A stretch of 64,000 nucleotides of DNA, from assembly GCF_030269445.1 (NCBI RefSeq), contig NZ_BSTJ01000004.1, positions 124,001 through 188,000 of the forward strand, in the 5' to 3' direction. Positions 13,184-22,180 of this stretch are shown here, one piece after another. This DNA comes from Actinoallomurus iriomotensis. Lineage in GTDB: Bacteria; Actinomycetota; Actinomycetes; Streptosporangiales; Streptosporangiaceae. The position numbers were made by a program, and so were the translations under genes. How positions within the stretch are numbered: position 1 is the stretch's first letter; each line of letters opens with the position of its first letter. Below the pieces are notes generated by a model. That model made no database searches. It was given only the letters and a program-made list of their open reading frames with translations, and was not told the origin of the DNA.

Positions 13184-14178
13184 ATCGATTGCCGCCTTCG
13201 CTGGAGCCGGACGTACAGCAGGCCGAACACCAGCGCGATCACGATCAGCAGGTTGCCGACGGCCGCGCCGGGCCCGAACGAGGGCAGCAGAGTCCCGAAC
13301 CCCAGCCGGTACGACCAGGTGGCGAACGTGGTCGACGAGCCGGCCGGTCCGCCCCTCGTCATGATCCAGATGATGTCGAACACCTTCAGGGTGTAGATGA
13401 GGCCGAGGAGGAGGGTGATGGCGGAGACCGGCCGGAGCAGCGGGAAGGTCACCCGCCAGAACCGCTGCCAGCCGTTCGCCCCGTCCAGGGCGGCGGCCTC
13501 GTACAGCGAGACGGGGATCGTCTGCAGCCCGCTGTAGAGCACGACCAGGTTGAACGGGACGCCGATCCAGATGTTCGCGATGATCACCGACGTCAGCGAC
13601 CACTGCGGAGACGTGAGCCAGTTGACCGGACCGATCCCGAGCCGGTGCAGCATGGCGTTCACGACGCCGGAGTCGCTGTTCAGCATCCACGACCACGTGG
13701 ACGCCGACACGATCAACGGCAGCAGCCACGGTACGAGGAACAGCGCGCGCAACGTCGCCGACAGCCGGAAGTGCCGGCTGAAGAACACGGCCAGCCCCAT
13801 GCCGATCGTGAACTGGAACGCCAGCGACACCAGCGTGAAGACCATGGTGTGCACCAGCGCGGGCACGAAGATCGGGTCGTGGACGACGGTGGTGTAGTTC
13901 TTCGCCCCGGTGAACGGCGCGCCGCCACGCACGAACGACCGCACCGTGTAGTTCCGCAGGCTCAGGTCGAGGTTGCGGTACAGCGGGTACGCGTAGAAGA
14001 GCACGAGGTACGCGAGGACCGGGGCGAGGAACGCCCAGGCCGTCCACCGGCCCGAGCGGGCCCGCGCCGGCCGAGCCCGCGCGTGCGCCCGGGCCGCCGC
14101 CGTGCCGGCCGCGTCGCCGTGTCCGTCCGCCGGCCGCCGTCGCCGCGCCTCCCCCGGCGCCCGGATCAGGTCGCTCAT
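13180..14178 (-). CDS. Carbohydrate ABC importer permease, MalF type
   Basis: A 332-residue CUT1 permease. After about 45 Arg/Ala-rich N-terminal residues come six or more membrane segments and the EAA loop LYEAAALDGANGWQRFWRVT. The ATG at 14178 is preceded by a GAGGGGA stretch and lies 29 bp after the binding-protein gene. It would pair with the MalG-type permease that overlaps its 3' end. Confidence 0.93.
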   Translation of the reverse strand: MSDLIRAPGEARRRRPADGHGDAAGTAAARAHARARPARARSGRWTAWAFLAPVLAYLVLFYAYPLYRNLDLSLRNYTVRSFVRGGAPFTGAKNYTTVVHDPIFVPALVHTMVFTLVSLAFQFTIGMGLAVFFSRHFRLSATLRALFLVPWLLPLIVSASTWSWMLNSDSGVVNAMLHRLGIGPVNWLTSPQWSLTSVIIANIWIGVPFNLVVLYSGLQTIPVSLYEAAALDGANGWQRFWRVTFPLLRPVSAITLLLGLIYTLKVFDIIWIMTRGGPAGSSTTFATWSYRLGFGTLLPSFGPGAAVGNLLIVIALVFGLLYVRLQRRRQSI

Positions 14179-14207
14179 TCCGCCGTCCCCTCGTCGCGAG
14201 CCGGGGC

Positions 14208-15464
14208 TCACCGAGTCGCGGCGGCCGCCGCGGACTGCGCGGCCGACAGTGCCGCCTGCGGCGGCTTCGATCCGCTGAGCGCCGCCTGCACCGCCGTCCA
14301 CATCGGCTGGGAGATCTTGGGGTACTTGGTGCCCAGGCCGTCGCCGGTGCGCGCCTTCGCCGCACGTACGGCGTCCACCCACACCTTCAGGCCGGGCTCC
14401 GACGCGACCTGCTTGGCCTGCACCACGCCGGTCGGTGCGACGTACGACAGCGTCCTGTCGGTCGTGTACAGATTGCCGGTGTTGGTCAGGCAGGCCACCA
14501 GCTTCTCCGAGGTCGCGTATCGGCTGGTCTTCCTCTGTACGGGGACCGTGACGAACTCGCCGCCCGTCGGCGCCGGTGCGGTGCCGCCGTGCTCGGCCGG
14601 TATGGGGATGATGCCGTAGTCGAAGCCCACCCTCTCGGCGTTCGCGAGCTGCCAGGTGCCGTTCTCGCCGAACGCGTACCTGCCGGTCGCGAACTCCTGC
14701 CAACTCGTCGTCTGGGTGTTGTTCAACACCGAGTTCGGCGCGTACCCCTTCCTCAGCCAGCCGGTCCACAGCGACAGCGCCGCCACACCGGCCGGGGAGT
14801 CCAGCCGGGTCAACTGGGCGCCCGCGCCCCAGAACCACGGCAGGAACTGGAAGCTGCCCTCCTCAGTGCCGATGGCCGAGAACGTGATGCCCTTCTTTCC
14901 CGCCGCGGTGATTTTGGCCAGCGCGGTGGTCAGGGAGGCCCAGTCCCGCACCGACGCGGCGTCGACGCCGGCGCTCTTGAGGACCGCCTTGTTGTAGAAG
15001 AGGGCGAGGGTGTTGGCGCCGATCGGGACGCCGTACGTCTGCCCGCCGACCCGTCCGGCGCCGAGCAGGTTCGGCTCGATCGCGGACGTGACGATCCGCG
15101 CCTGGTCGTTGGGGACGAGCACGCCCGCCTCGGCGAGAGTGGAGACCACGGGGTTGTCGACGACCAGCACATCGGGGGCGTTGCCCTGTTGCGCGGCGAG
15201 CAGGGCCTTGGTCGTCAGGTCGGTCGTGTCGAAACCGGTCCGCCTGACGGTCACTCCCGCGTCGCCGCCGCACCTGTCGAGCAGCCGCGCCCATGCCGAG
15301 CCCTTGTCGAACTGGGGATAGGGGTCCCAGATCGTGTACGTACCGCTCCCCGACCGGGATCCGGCTCCGTCGTCCGATGACGCGCAGCCGGCCACGCCGC
15401 CGGACAGTACGGCGGCGACCAGTCCGAGACCGGCGACGTGTCGCCACAACGGTCGTGTCCTCAC
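14208..15464 (-). CDS. Sugar-binding lipoprotein of the ABC importer
   Basis: Extracellular substrate-binding protein, 418 residues, first gene of the importer operon. It has a lipoprotein signal with lipobox VAGC (about residues 24-27) and the bilobed family-1 fold signatures PDVLVVDNPVVSTLAEAG and GVPIGANTLALFYNKAVL. GTG 15464 is chosen because GGGGAGA lies 6 nt upstream and the hydrophobic signal begins right after; the open frame upstream has no RBS. The LacI context suggests a xylan- or arabinan-derived oligosaccharide ligand, which is inference. Confidence 0.9.
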   Translation of the reverse strand: MRTRPLWRHVAGLGLVAAVLSGGVAGCASSDDGAGSRSGSGTYTIWDPYPQFDKGSAWARLLDRCGGDAGVTVRRTGFDTTDLTTKALLAAQQGNAPDVLVVDNPVVSTLAEAGVLVPNDQARIVTSAIEPNLLGAGRVGGQTYGVPIGANTLALFYNKAVLKSAGVDAASVRDWASLTTALAKITAAGKKGITFSAIGTEEGSFQFLPWFWGAGAQLTRLDSPAGVAALSLWTGWLRKGYAPNSVLNNTQTTSWQEFATGRYAFGENGTWQLANAERVGFDYGIIPIPAEHGGTAPAPTGGEFVTVPVQRKTSRYATSEKLVACLTNTGNLYTTDRTLSYVAPTGVVQAKQVASEPGLKVWVDAVRAAKARTGDGLGTKYPKISQPMWTAVQAALSGSKPPQAALSAAQSAAAAATR

Positions 15465-15537
15465 GGGATTCTCCCCTCTCGCGCGTTCGGCGCCCGCCGG
15501 ACCGGACGGCTTCCGCACCGCTCTTCGCACGGGGAGT

Positions 15538-15592
15538 CGAACCGGTTCGCGTCGGTTCGCCCGAACATAAGCCCGCATCCCCGTGGGGTCAA
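15538..15592 (-). promoter_or_regulatory. Promoter and operator of the sugar-importer operon
   Basis: On the minus strand TTGACC (15592-15587) and TATGTT (15569-15564) are 17 nt apart. Downstream lie a half-site (CGGTTCG, 15553-15559) and the perfect palindrome CGAACCGGTTCG (15538-15549). The central C-CGG-T form differs from the ATCGAT form at the enzyme operons, pointing to the neighbouring LacI gene as the specific regulator. Confidence 0.72.
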
Positions 15593-15741
15593 TGGGCCGC
15601 GGCCGGTTCGCCGGCCGGGGCGACGGCGCAGGATCGGATCGGCCGTTCCCCAGTGGTGGTCAGCGAGATGCCCGCCCGGTGCGGCCGTCGCGTACGAGGC
15701 CGACGCGCCCCGCACCCCTGGGCCCGGATGGCGGCCCGGCG

Positions 15742-15768
15742 TAGACTGGCCACCTCCGAACCGGTTCG
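15742..15768 (+). promoter_or_regulatory. -10 element and operator of the first LacI gene
   Basis: TAGACT (15742-15747) is followed 9 nt later by the palindrome CGAACCGGTTCG (15757-15768), identical to the importer operator. A further half-site (CGGTTCGAAAC) sits over the start codon region. This suggests autoregulation. No convincing -35 was found. Confidence 0.6.
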
Positions 15769-15816
15769 CGCCCATGCGACGGTCGGCCGTCCGCGAACTC
15801 TGCTCCGGAGGCATGT

Positions 15817-16854
15817 TTGAGTCGGTTCGAAACATCGTCGGTGAACATCGGTGAGGTGGCGCGCCGCGCCAAGGTCTCGCGCAGCACCGTCTCGTACGCT
15901 CTGTCCGGTAAGCGGCCGGTCTCGGAGAGCACGCGCCGGCGCATCCAGCGGGTGATCGAAGAGATGGGGTACCGGCCGAACGCCTCCGCCCGCGCGCTGG
16001 CCCGTGGCGAGACCAGGACCCTTGGCCTGGTCTTCCCGCCCGCCGGCAACCACTACACCGACATGCAGCTCGACTTCATCGGTGGGGTCACGGAGGCCGC
16101 CGCGGGCCGCGACTACGACGTGCTGTTGTCCGTGGCCGACGCGGGCGAGGAACGATCCTTCCAGCGTCTGATCGGAGAGCGGCGCGTCGACGGCGCGATC
16201 CTCATGGAGATCCGGCTGCACGACGCCCGCGTCGAGCGGATGCGCGAGAGCGCCTTCCCCTTCGTCACGATCGGCCGCATCAGCGACCCTGACGGCACGG
16301 CCTGGGTCGATCTGGACTACCGAACCCTGGTACGCCGGTGTGTGCAGCATCTGTCCGACCTGGGCCACCGGCGGCTGGCGTTCGTCAACCGGTCCGAGGC
16401 GCTCCTGCGGTCGGGGTACGAGTCGGCCCACCGCGGGCAGGACGGATTCGATCTGGCCGTCCGCGAGCTCGGCCTGAACGGCGCCGCCTACCCCTGTGAG
16501 GACGACGCCATGGGCGGCGAGCGGTGCGCGGCACGGATCCTGGCCGACCATCCCGAGACCACCGGCATCGTCACCGTCAACGAGGCGTCCCTGGGCGGGC
16601 TGTACCGAGGGATCACCGCCGCGGGCCGTACGATCCCGCGTGACATGTCCGTCACGGGCATCGCCGGCGCCCGGTGGGCCGACGCGGTGACCCCGGCGCT
16701 GACCGCGGCCGACGTGCCCGCCCGGGAGATGGGCCGGATCGCCATCGACCTGTTGCTGGAGCGCATCGCCGGCGCTCCCGCGCGCGACCGCCTCCTCGTG
16801 CCTCCCATCGTGTTGCGGGCCAGTACGGGCACCGCTCCCCGCCTCGCCCCCTGA
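15817..16854 (+). CDS. LacI family repressor, divergent from the sugar importer
   Basis: 345-residue LacI-type regulator. The N-terminal HTH and hinge read NIGEVARRAKVSRSTVSYAL and RPNASARALARGETRTLGL; the rest is a periplasmic-binding-protein-like sensor ending in a typical VPPIVLRAST. TTG 15817 is chosen because GGAGG lies 5 nt upstream. The alternative GTG 15841 aligns with the start of the paralogue at 24 kb but has no RBS. Identical palindromes precede this gene and the importer operon, so it probably represses both, with an imported sugar as inducer. Confidence 0.93.
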   Translation: MSRFETSSVNIGEVARRAKVSRSTVSYALSGKRPVSESTRRRIQRVIEEMGYRPNASARALARGETRTLGLVFPPAGNHYTDMQLDFIGGVTEAAAGRDYDVLLSVADAGEERSFQRLIGERRVDGAILMEIRLHDARVERMRESAFPFVTIGRISDPDGTAWVDLDYRTLVRRCVQHLSDLGHRRLAFVNRSEALLRSGYESAHRGQDGFDLAVRELGLNGAAYPCEDDAMGGERCAARILADHPETTGIVTVNEASLGGLYRGITAAGRTIPRDMSVTGIAGARWADAVTPALTAADVPAREMGRIAIDLLLERIAGAPARDRLLVPPIVLRASTGTAPRLAP

Positions 16855-16892
16855 TCGGGACGGTGAGCCGTCGGCGGCGCCCGGTCCGGGTC

Positions 16893-16925
16893 GTGCCGGG
16901 CCGGCGTACGATGCCGGCCCGGCAC
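16893..16925. terminator. Bidirectional terminator between LacI gene and xylanase
   Basis: Perfect 13-bp inverted repeat GTGCCGGGCCGGC / GCCGGCCCGGCAC with a 7-nt loop, in the gap between the convergent LacI and GH10 genes. Confidence 0.8.
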
Positions 16926-16953
16926 AGGCGTCATACCGGCGAGTCGCCACTCG

Positions 16954-18417
16954 TCATCCGAGGGTCCACTGCTGGTTGCCGCCGCCGTTGCAGGTCCACA
17001 GCTGGACCAGGGCGCCGTTGGCGGTCGACGCTCCGCTCACGTCCAGGCACAGGCCGGACTGCACACCGGTCACGGTGCCGTTCGCGTTGAGCTGCCACTG
17101 CTGGTTCGCGCCGCCGTTGCACGGCCAGGTCTCGACCTTCGTTCCGGGCGAGATCTGCTTGTTGTAGGCGTCCAGGCAGAGGGTCGAGCCGCCGATCTGG
17201 ACGGTGAGCTCGTTCGCGGCGGTGTGCGTCCACATCTGGTTGCTCGCGCCGGAGCAGGCCCAGATCTGCAGCTGGGTACCGGCCGTGGTGCTGGAGTTCG
17301 GCACGTCGAGGCACTTGCCCGCGCTCACCGCGTGCAGTTCGCCGCCGCCACCGCCCGAAGAGGAGCCGCCGAGAGCGGTGACGGTGGCGTTGTAGGCCGG
17401 TTTGGGCTGGTAGTTGGAGTCGTACATCGTGGCGGCACCGTAACCGGGGAACGTGCCGGGAATCCACGAGTGCCCGTCGTCGACGCCCCACTGGGAGACG
17501 CCGACGCAGCGGGACACCGCCAGACAGTCGTTGACCACGGTGCCGTAGTCGGTGGCCTGCTGCGCAAGGGCGGAACCGGAGGCCGGCAGCTGGATGCGGT
17601 CGTCGAGCTCGGTGACGGCCACGTCCAGGCCGAGAGCGGCGAACCGCTGCATGTTGGCCGGCATCGAGGAGGGGACCTGCCCGACGATGAAGTGACTCTC
17701 CAGTCCGATGCCGTTCAGCGGGACGCCCTGGGACAGCAGCGACTGCGCCAGGTTGTACATCCCGTTGCTCTTGGCGTTCTCCCCTTCGATGTTGTAGTCG
17801 TTCAGATACAGCTTCGCGTTCGGGTCGGCCGCGTGCGCCGTCCGCAACGCCTCGGCGATGTACCCGCTGCCCATCGCGTTGGAGAACGCGTCCGCCCGCA
17901 GGCTGCCGTCCTCGTTGAACGGCTCATTCACCACATCCCAGGCGTACACCTTCCCCTTGTAGTGGGTCGCCTCGGTCGTGATGTGCGCGTCCATCGCCGA
18001 CTTGACCTGGTTTGAGGGAAGGCTGGACACCCAACCCGGTAACTGGGCGTGCCACACCAGGTTGTGCCCCCGCACCCGCATGCCGTGCGCCTGGGCGAAA
18101 TTGAGGATCTGGTCGCCCGGCCCGAAGTTGTAGGACCCGTTCGAGGGCTCGGTCGTGTCCCACTTCATCTCGTTGCCCGGGGTGACCATGTCGAACTGCG
18201 CCGTCGCGACGTTCATCTCGCCGCTGACGCCCAGATCGCCGGCCGTCAGCGCGGTGCCGAAGTACCGCCCCTTCGCCTCGGCGAGGCTTTTCAGCGTCGT
18301 CGCCGCCCGAGCCGGCGCGGCGCCGAGCGCCATGAACATCACCACGATCATCGCCACCCCCGCCGCGAAGGCGGGCCGGCCGTTTCTCGGTCTGCGCGCG
18401 GTTTCATTCCGGGTCAC
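16954..18417 (-). CDS. Secreted GH10 endo-beta-1,4-xylanase with CBM13
   Basis: 487-residue xylanase, last gene of the 23.5-17 kb operon. Signal peptide ends near APARA; the GH10 barrel contains DVVNEPF (acid/base Glu) and AVTELDD (nucleophile Glu). A Gly/Ser linker leads to a CBM13 of three QW repeats (about 360-487) whose DNA resembles the modules at 9.2, 25 and 30 kb. The start is GTG 18417, preceded by GGAGG with a 7-nt spacer. It differs from the GH10 at 5 kb in carbohydrate-binding module, suggesting the two enzymes work on different faces of the substrate. Confidence 0.94.
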   Translation of the reverse strand: MTRNETARRPRNGRPAFAAGVAMIVVMFMALGAAPARAATTLKSLAEAKGRYFGTALTAGDLGVSGEMNVATAQFDMVTPGNEMKWDTTEPSNGSYNFGPGDQILNFAQAHGMRVRGHNLVWHAQLPGWVSSLPSNQVKSAMDAHITTEATHYKGKVYAWDVVNEPFNEDGSLRADAFSNAMGSGYIAEALRTAHAADPNAKLYLNDYNIEGENAKSNGMYNLAQSLLSQGVPLNGIGLESHFIVGQVPSSMPANMQRFAALGLDVAVTELDDRIQLPASGSALAQQATDYGTVVNDCLAVSRCVGVSQWGVDDGHSWIPGTFPGYGAATMYDSNYQPKPAYNATVTALGGSSSGGGGGELHAVSAGKCLDVPNSSTTAGTQLQIWACSGASNQMWTHTAANELTVQIGGSTLCLDAYNKQISPGTKVETWPCNGGANQQWQLNANGTVTGVQSGLCLDVSGASTANGALVQLWTCNGGGNQQWTLG

Positions 18418-18547
18418 ATCGGTACCTCCATTTCGGATGGGGTCACGGCCGTTCACCGCACGGGTCGGCTGGCCGGCAGGCGGGCGCGGCGTGACCTCGG
18501 CGTCGCCCGCCTGCCGGAGAACGGGGTGTCGGGTTCGGGGCCCGTCG

Positions 18548-18985
18548 TCAGCGCGGAGTGAAGTCCTGGTTTCCGCCGGCCACGTTCTTGCACGGCCACT
18601 GGTCCAGCTGCTGGCCGGTATTGCTCGCCGCGCCATAGACGTCGAGGCACAGGCCGCTGTTCTGGTTCTGGAACGCCCACGACCCATCGGACTGCGCCAC
18701 CGGCCGCCACATCGAACCCGCCGCGCCGTTGCGCGCCTGCTGCACGATGTCCGGCACTCCCTGAGAGGTCGAGCCGTTCGCGACGGCCACCACCAGACCC
18801 GAGTTCTGCGCCTGCAACTCCCCATAACCGTTGGACCCAGGCAGGAACTGGAACTGCTGGTTGCTCTGCCCGTTACACGACCACTGGTCGATCGCGGCAC
18901 CCGACGCACCCGAATTGCCGTACACGTCCAGGCACAGGCCGTTGTTGCCCACCACCAGCTGGTGGTAGCCGCTCGGGAAGGAGCC
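18548..18985. repeat. CBM13 cassette A, copy 2
   Basis: Clearly homologous to the cassettes at 1.5, 20.2 and 21.7 kb, but with many more differences than those three have among themselves. Confidence 0.75.
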
Positions 18986-20104
18986 GCCCGTGCCGCCCCC
19001 TGCCCCGTACCCTGCGGCCACCAGGTTGGCCTGCACCGCGTTCTCGGTCGCGTCGGAGGGGTAGCCGGAGACCATGGCGCCCTCGTAGAAGGTGCCGGCG
19101 CTGAGGTTGGCGCCGCCACCGGGCTTGCAGCAGTCACCGCCGCTGCCGAGCACGATGGCGCCCTGCTTCTTCATGGGGCTGTACCCGTTCGGAAGGCCGC
19201 CGTCCCACAGGGTGGTGAGACCACCGGACTGGGCGTCCCCGCCCTTGATGGCGAATCGCGAGGTGCCGTTGTTCTTCAGCATCGCCGTGACGTACCGGTT
19301 GGTGAAGGCCTGCTGGTTCGGGTTCCAGGACTGGCTTCCACCGGGGTACAACCCCCACTCCAGGTCCGCCTGCACCCAGGGGCCCGAACCGGAGCAGCCG
19401 CCGAACCAGCACGAGGTGCTGAAGTTGATCGCATCCATGGCGCCGGCGTTGTCCGCCTTGCGGTCGGTCTCGCTGTTGCCGTAGTCGAAGCAGCAGCCAC
19501 CGTTGACGTGCGTGCCGCTGGTCACCATGTACATGCCCTCGGGCGCGGTGCCGGTCGGTACGCCCGTCGAGTGGCCGTCCCTCCAGTAGCTGTTACCGGG
19601 GTTGATGTAGAGCGAGTAGGCCTTGTTGCCGGCGACCGTCAGGGACTCGGACGTCGCCTTCGCCGGGCTGCTCTGGCTGGACCCGGGCACCGTGCTGGAT
19701 CCCTGGTACCACAGATCGTTGCCATGCCCGGACTGGTCGTAGACGACGGTGATGACGCATGTGGTGCCGGCGCAGAAGGAGTCCTGGGCCGCGGCGTCGG
19801 CGAAGCCGCCCGCGCTCAGGACGCCGATGTTCCTCGTCGCGCTGTCCGAGGAACGCCGGACCTGGTAGAGGTTGCCGCCGTACGAGCCGTAGAGCGCGCG
19901 CACCGTGCTGTGCGCGGCGACGCACGGCGTGCCGCCCGCGGCGTAGATGTCACAGGGGCCCGTGCCGGCCGCCGAGGCCGGTGTCGACCACGCCGCCACG
20001 GCCGTGATCAGCAGGGCCAGAACGGCCACCACATACGCGGCGACCGGTGACCGCCGTCTTTCGCCGGCGACACGGCCGATTGGACGGAGAGATGAGGTCT
20101 GCAC
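18548..20104 (-). CDS. Secreted GH54 alpha-L-arabinofuranosidase with CBM13 (second copy)
   Basis: 518 residues: signal peptide (ending about TPASA), GH54 domain, CBM13. The nucleophile Glu lies in QADLEWGLYPG and the acid/base Asp in GSGGDCCKPGG, which carries a short Cys-containing insertion absent from the other two copies. GTG 20104 is the start, with AAGGAG 7 nt upstream. Its CBM13 DNA is the most diverged of the four cassette A copies. It lies 50 bp downstream of the third GH54 gene. Confidence 0.92.
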   Translation of the reverse strand: MQTSSLRPIGRVAGERRRSPVAAYVVAVLALLITAVAAWSTPASAAGTGPCDIYAAGGTPCVAAHSTVRALYGSYGGNLYQVRRSSDSATRNIGVLSAGGFADAAAQDSFCAGTTCVITVVYDQSGHGNDLWYQGSSTVPGSSQSSPAKATSESLTVAGNKAYSLYINPGNSYWRDGHSTGVPTGTAPEGMYMVTSGTHVNGGCCFDYGNSETDRKADNAGAMDAINFSTSCWFGGCSGSGPWVQADLEWGLYPGGSQSWNPNQQAFTNRYVTAMLKNNGTSRFAIKGGDAQSGGLTTLWDGGLPNGYSPMKKQGAIVLGSGGDCCKPGGGANLSAGTFYEGAMVSGYPSDATENAVQANLVAAGYGAGGGTGGSFPSGYHQLVVGNNGLCLDVYGNSGASGAAIDQWSCNGQSNQQFQFLPGSNGYGELQAQNSGLVVAVANGSTSQGVPDIVQQARNGAAGSMWRPVAQSDGSWAFQNQNSGLCLDVYGAASNTGQQLDQWPCKNVAGGNQDFTPR

Positions 20105-20154
20105 AGTTCTGCTCCTTGGGGCCCGGCTCCGCTCAGCCGGTCGGGGGACGGCCG

Positions 20155-20668
20155 TCAGCGGGGGCTGAAGTCCTGGTTGCTACCCGCCGCGTTCTTGCAC
20201 GGCCACTGATCCAGCTGCTGACCCGCATTGCTCCCCGCGCCATAGACGTCCAGGCACAGGCCGCTGTTCTGGTTCTGGAACGCCCACGACCCATCGGACT
20301 GCGCCACCGGCTTCCACATCGAACCCGCCGCACCGTTACGGGCCTGCTGCACGATGTCCGGAACCCCCTGCGACGTCGAACCACCCGAAACCGCCACCAC
20401 CAGACCAGAATTCTGCGCCTGCAACTCCCCAAAACCATTCGACCCCGGCACGAACTGGAACTGCTGATTCGACTGACCGTTACACGACCACTGATCAATC
20501 GCCGCACCCGACATCGACGTGTTCCCATACACATCCACGCACAAGCCGTTGTTACCGACCACCAGCTGGTGGTAGCCACTCGGGAACGAACCGCCCGTGC
20601 CACCGCCCGACCCGTACCCCGCGGCCGTGATACTCGCCTGCACCGCGTTCTCCGTCGCGTCGGACGGA
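20155..20668. repeat. CBM13 cassette A, copy 3
   Basis: Nearly identical to 1451-1968, including the linker and the last part of the GH54 domain, and to 21723-22180 over the CBM13. Confidence 0.85.
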
Positions 20669-21684
20669 TAGCCCTTCGTCACGGCGCCCTCGAAGAACTC
20701 GCCCTGGCCGCTGACGCTGTTGTCTCCGCCGGTGCCCAGCAGGATCGAACTGTCGGTGCGCATCGGCGAATAGCCGTTGGGCAACGCGCCGGAATACGGC
20801 GTCGTCAGTCCCCCGCTGGCCGCGTTGCCGTATTTGAGAGTGAAATTACTGGTGCCGTTGTTCTTCTCCCACGCGCTGACGAACGGGAAGTGCACCCCGG
20901 AATTGTTCGGATCCTTGTTCGACCCGGTTCCGGTGTGGTACATCCCGTTCTCCAGATCGGCCTCCACCCATGGGCCCGATCCGACGCACCCGCCGAACCA
21001 GCAGGCGGTACCCCACTCGATCGCGTTCATGGTGGCGTTGCCGGTGTCGGTGTGGGAGTTCTCGCCGCTGCCGTAGTCGAAGCAGCACCACTGGTTCACG
21101 TAGTTCGACGAGGTCACCATGTAGATGCCTTCGGGCTGGGAGCCGGTCGGCACGCCTCTGGCGTTGTCGACCCGGTACCCGGTGCCGGGCGTCGACTTGA
21201 TCCCGTACGCCGCGTGCCCGCCGATGGTGACCGGCAGTGCCATGGCGTCCGCGCCGATGTCCGCGCCGTTCGGGCCGGGCCCCTTCCAGTAACCGCCCCA
21301 GGAGATCGGCATGTCGTTGTGGTTGGTGGTCTGGTCGTAGATCTTCGTGATCGTGCACGACGTGCCGACGCAGAACGACACCTGCGGCGCCGCGTCGACG
21401 TATCCGCCCGCCGACAGCGGGTTGATGTCGAGGTACTTCTGATCGGACTTGCGCTGGATCTGGTAAAGCGGCCCGCTGTAGGAGGCGAACAGCGCGCGGG
21501 TCGTGCTGTGCGCCGCCGCGCACGGTGTCCCGCCGGCCGCGTAGATGTCACACGGTAACGACGCCGCCGAGGCGTTGTTCACCGCCGTCTGCGCGCACAA
21601 GGCGAGCACGACCGCCGCCACGGCCAGCAGGCACGTGGCCAGCAGCCGGGCCGGCCGGCGCAGGCCGGCATGGACTGAGGACAT
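20155..21684 (-). CDS. Secreted GH54 alpha-L-arabinofuranosidase with CBM13 (third copy)
   Basis: 509 residues with the same layout as the other two GH54 proteins. Catalytic residues are in EADLENGMYHTG (Glu) and LLGTGGDNSVSGQ (Asp). ATG 21684 is preceded by GGAGG. The catalytic domain is clearly different from copy 1, yet from the end of that domain through the CBM13 the two genes are almost the same DNA, pointing to recombination within the locus. It is 38 bp downstream of the clan-A hydrolase gene. Confidence 0.92.
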   Translation of the reverse strand: MSSVHAGLRRPARLLATCLLAVAAVVLALCAQTAVNNASAASLPCDIYAAGGTPCAAAHSTTRALFASYSGPLYQIQRKSDQKYLDINPLSAGGYVDAAPQVSFCVGTSCTITKIYDQTTNHNDMPISWGGYWKGPGPNGADIGADAMALPVTIGGHAAYGIKSTPGTGYRVDNARGVPTGSQPEGIYMVTSSNYVNQWCCFDYGSGENSHTDTGNATMNAIEWGTACWFGGCVGSGPWVEADLENGMYHTGTGSNKDPNNSGVHFPFVSAWEKNNGTSNFTLKYGNAASGGLTTPYSGALPNGYSPMRTDSSILLGTGGDNSVSGQGEFFEGAVTKGYPSDATENAVQASITAAGYGSGGGTGGSFPSGYHQLVVGNNGLCVDVYGNTSMSGAAIDQWSCNGQSNQQFQFVPGSNGFGELQAQNSGLVVAVSGGSTSQGVPDIVQQARNGAAGSMWKPVAQSDGSWAFQNQNSGLCLDVYGAGSNAGQQLDQWPCKNAAGSNQDFSPR

Positions 21685-21722
21685 GGGAACCTCCGTCTTT
21701 CCGAGATGGGATTGGCCGGTCG

Positions 21723-22180
21723 TCAGCGGGGGTTGAAGTCCTGGTTGCCACCCGCCGCGTTCTTGCACGGCCACTGATCCAGCTGCTGACCCGCGTTGCT
21801 CCCCGCGCCGTACACATCAAGGCACAGCCCGCTGTTCTGGTTCTGGAACGCCCACGACCCATCGGACTGCACCACCGGCTTCCACATCGAACCCGCCCCA
21901 CCATCACGGGCCTGCTGCACGACGTCCGGAACCCCCTGCGACGTAGAACCACCCGAAACCGCCACCACCAGACCAGAATTCTGCGCCTGCAACTCCCCAA
22001 AACCATTCGACCCCGGCACGAACTGGAACTGCTGATTCGACTGACCGTTACACGACCACTGATCGATCGCCGCACCCGACGCACCCGAATTGCCGTACAC
22101 ATCCAGGCACAAGCCGTTGTTACCGACCACCAGCTGGTGGTAGCCACTCGGGAACGAACCGGCCGTGCCACCGCCCGACC
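21723..22180. repeat. CBM13 cassette A, copy 4
   Basis: Nearly identical CBM13 DNA attached here to an unrelated catalytic domain. Confidence 0.85.

Noticed and set aside
12329-13396. Plus-strand ORF over the permease genes
   Set aside because: Composition (Asp/Arg/His-rich, no hydrophobic core) shows a shadow of the MalF/MalG permeases.
15813-15854. ATG 15813 as start of the LacI gene
   Set aside because: It is out of frame and stops after 13 codons; TTG 15817 is in frame with a better-spaced GGAGG.
15589-16950. 453-codon minus-strand frame over the LacI gene
   Set aside because: Shadow frame; the plus strand has a complete LacI protein with its HTH and sensor domain.
18155-20050. Long plus-strand open frame over GH10 and GH54 genes
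   Set aside because: Antisense shadow of genes with signal peptides, catalytic motifs and RBS on the minus strand.
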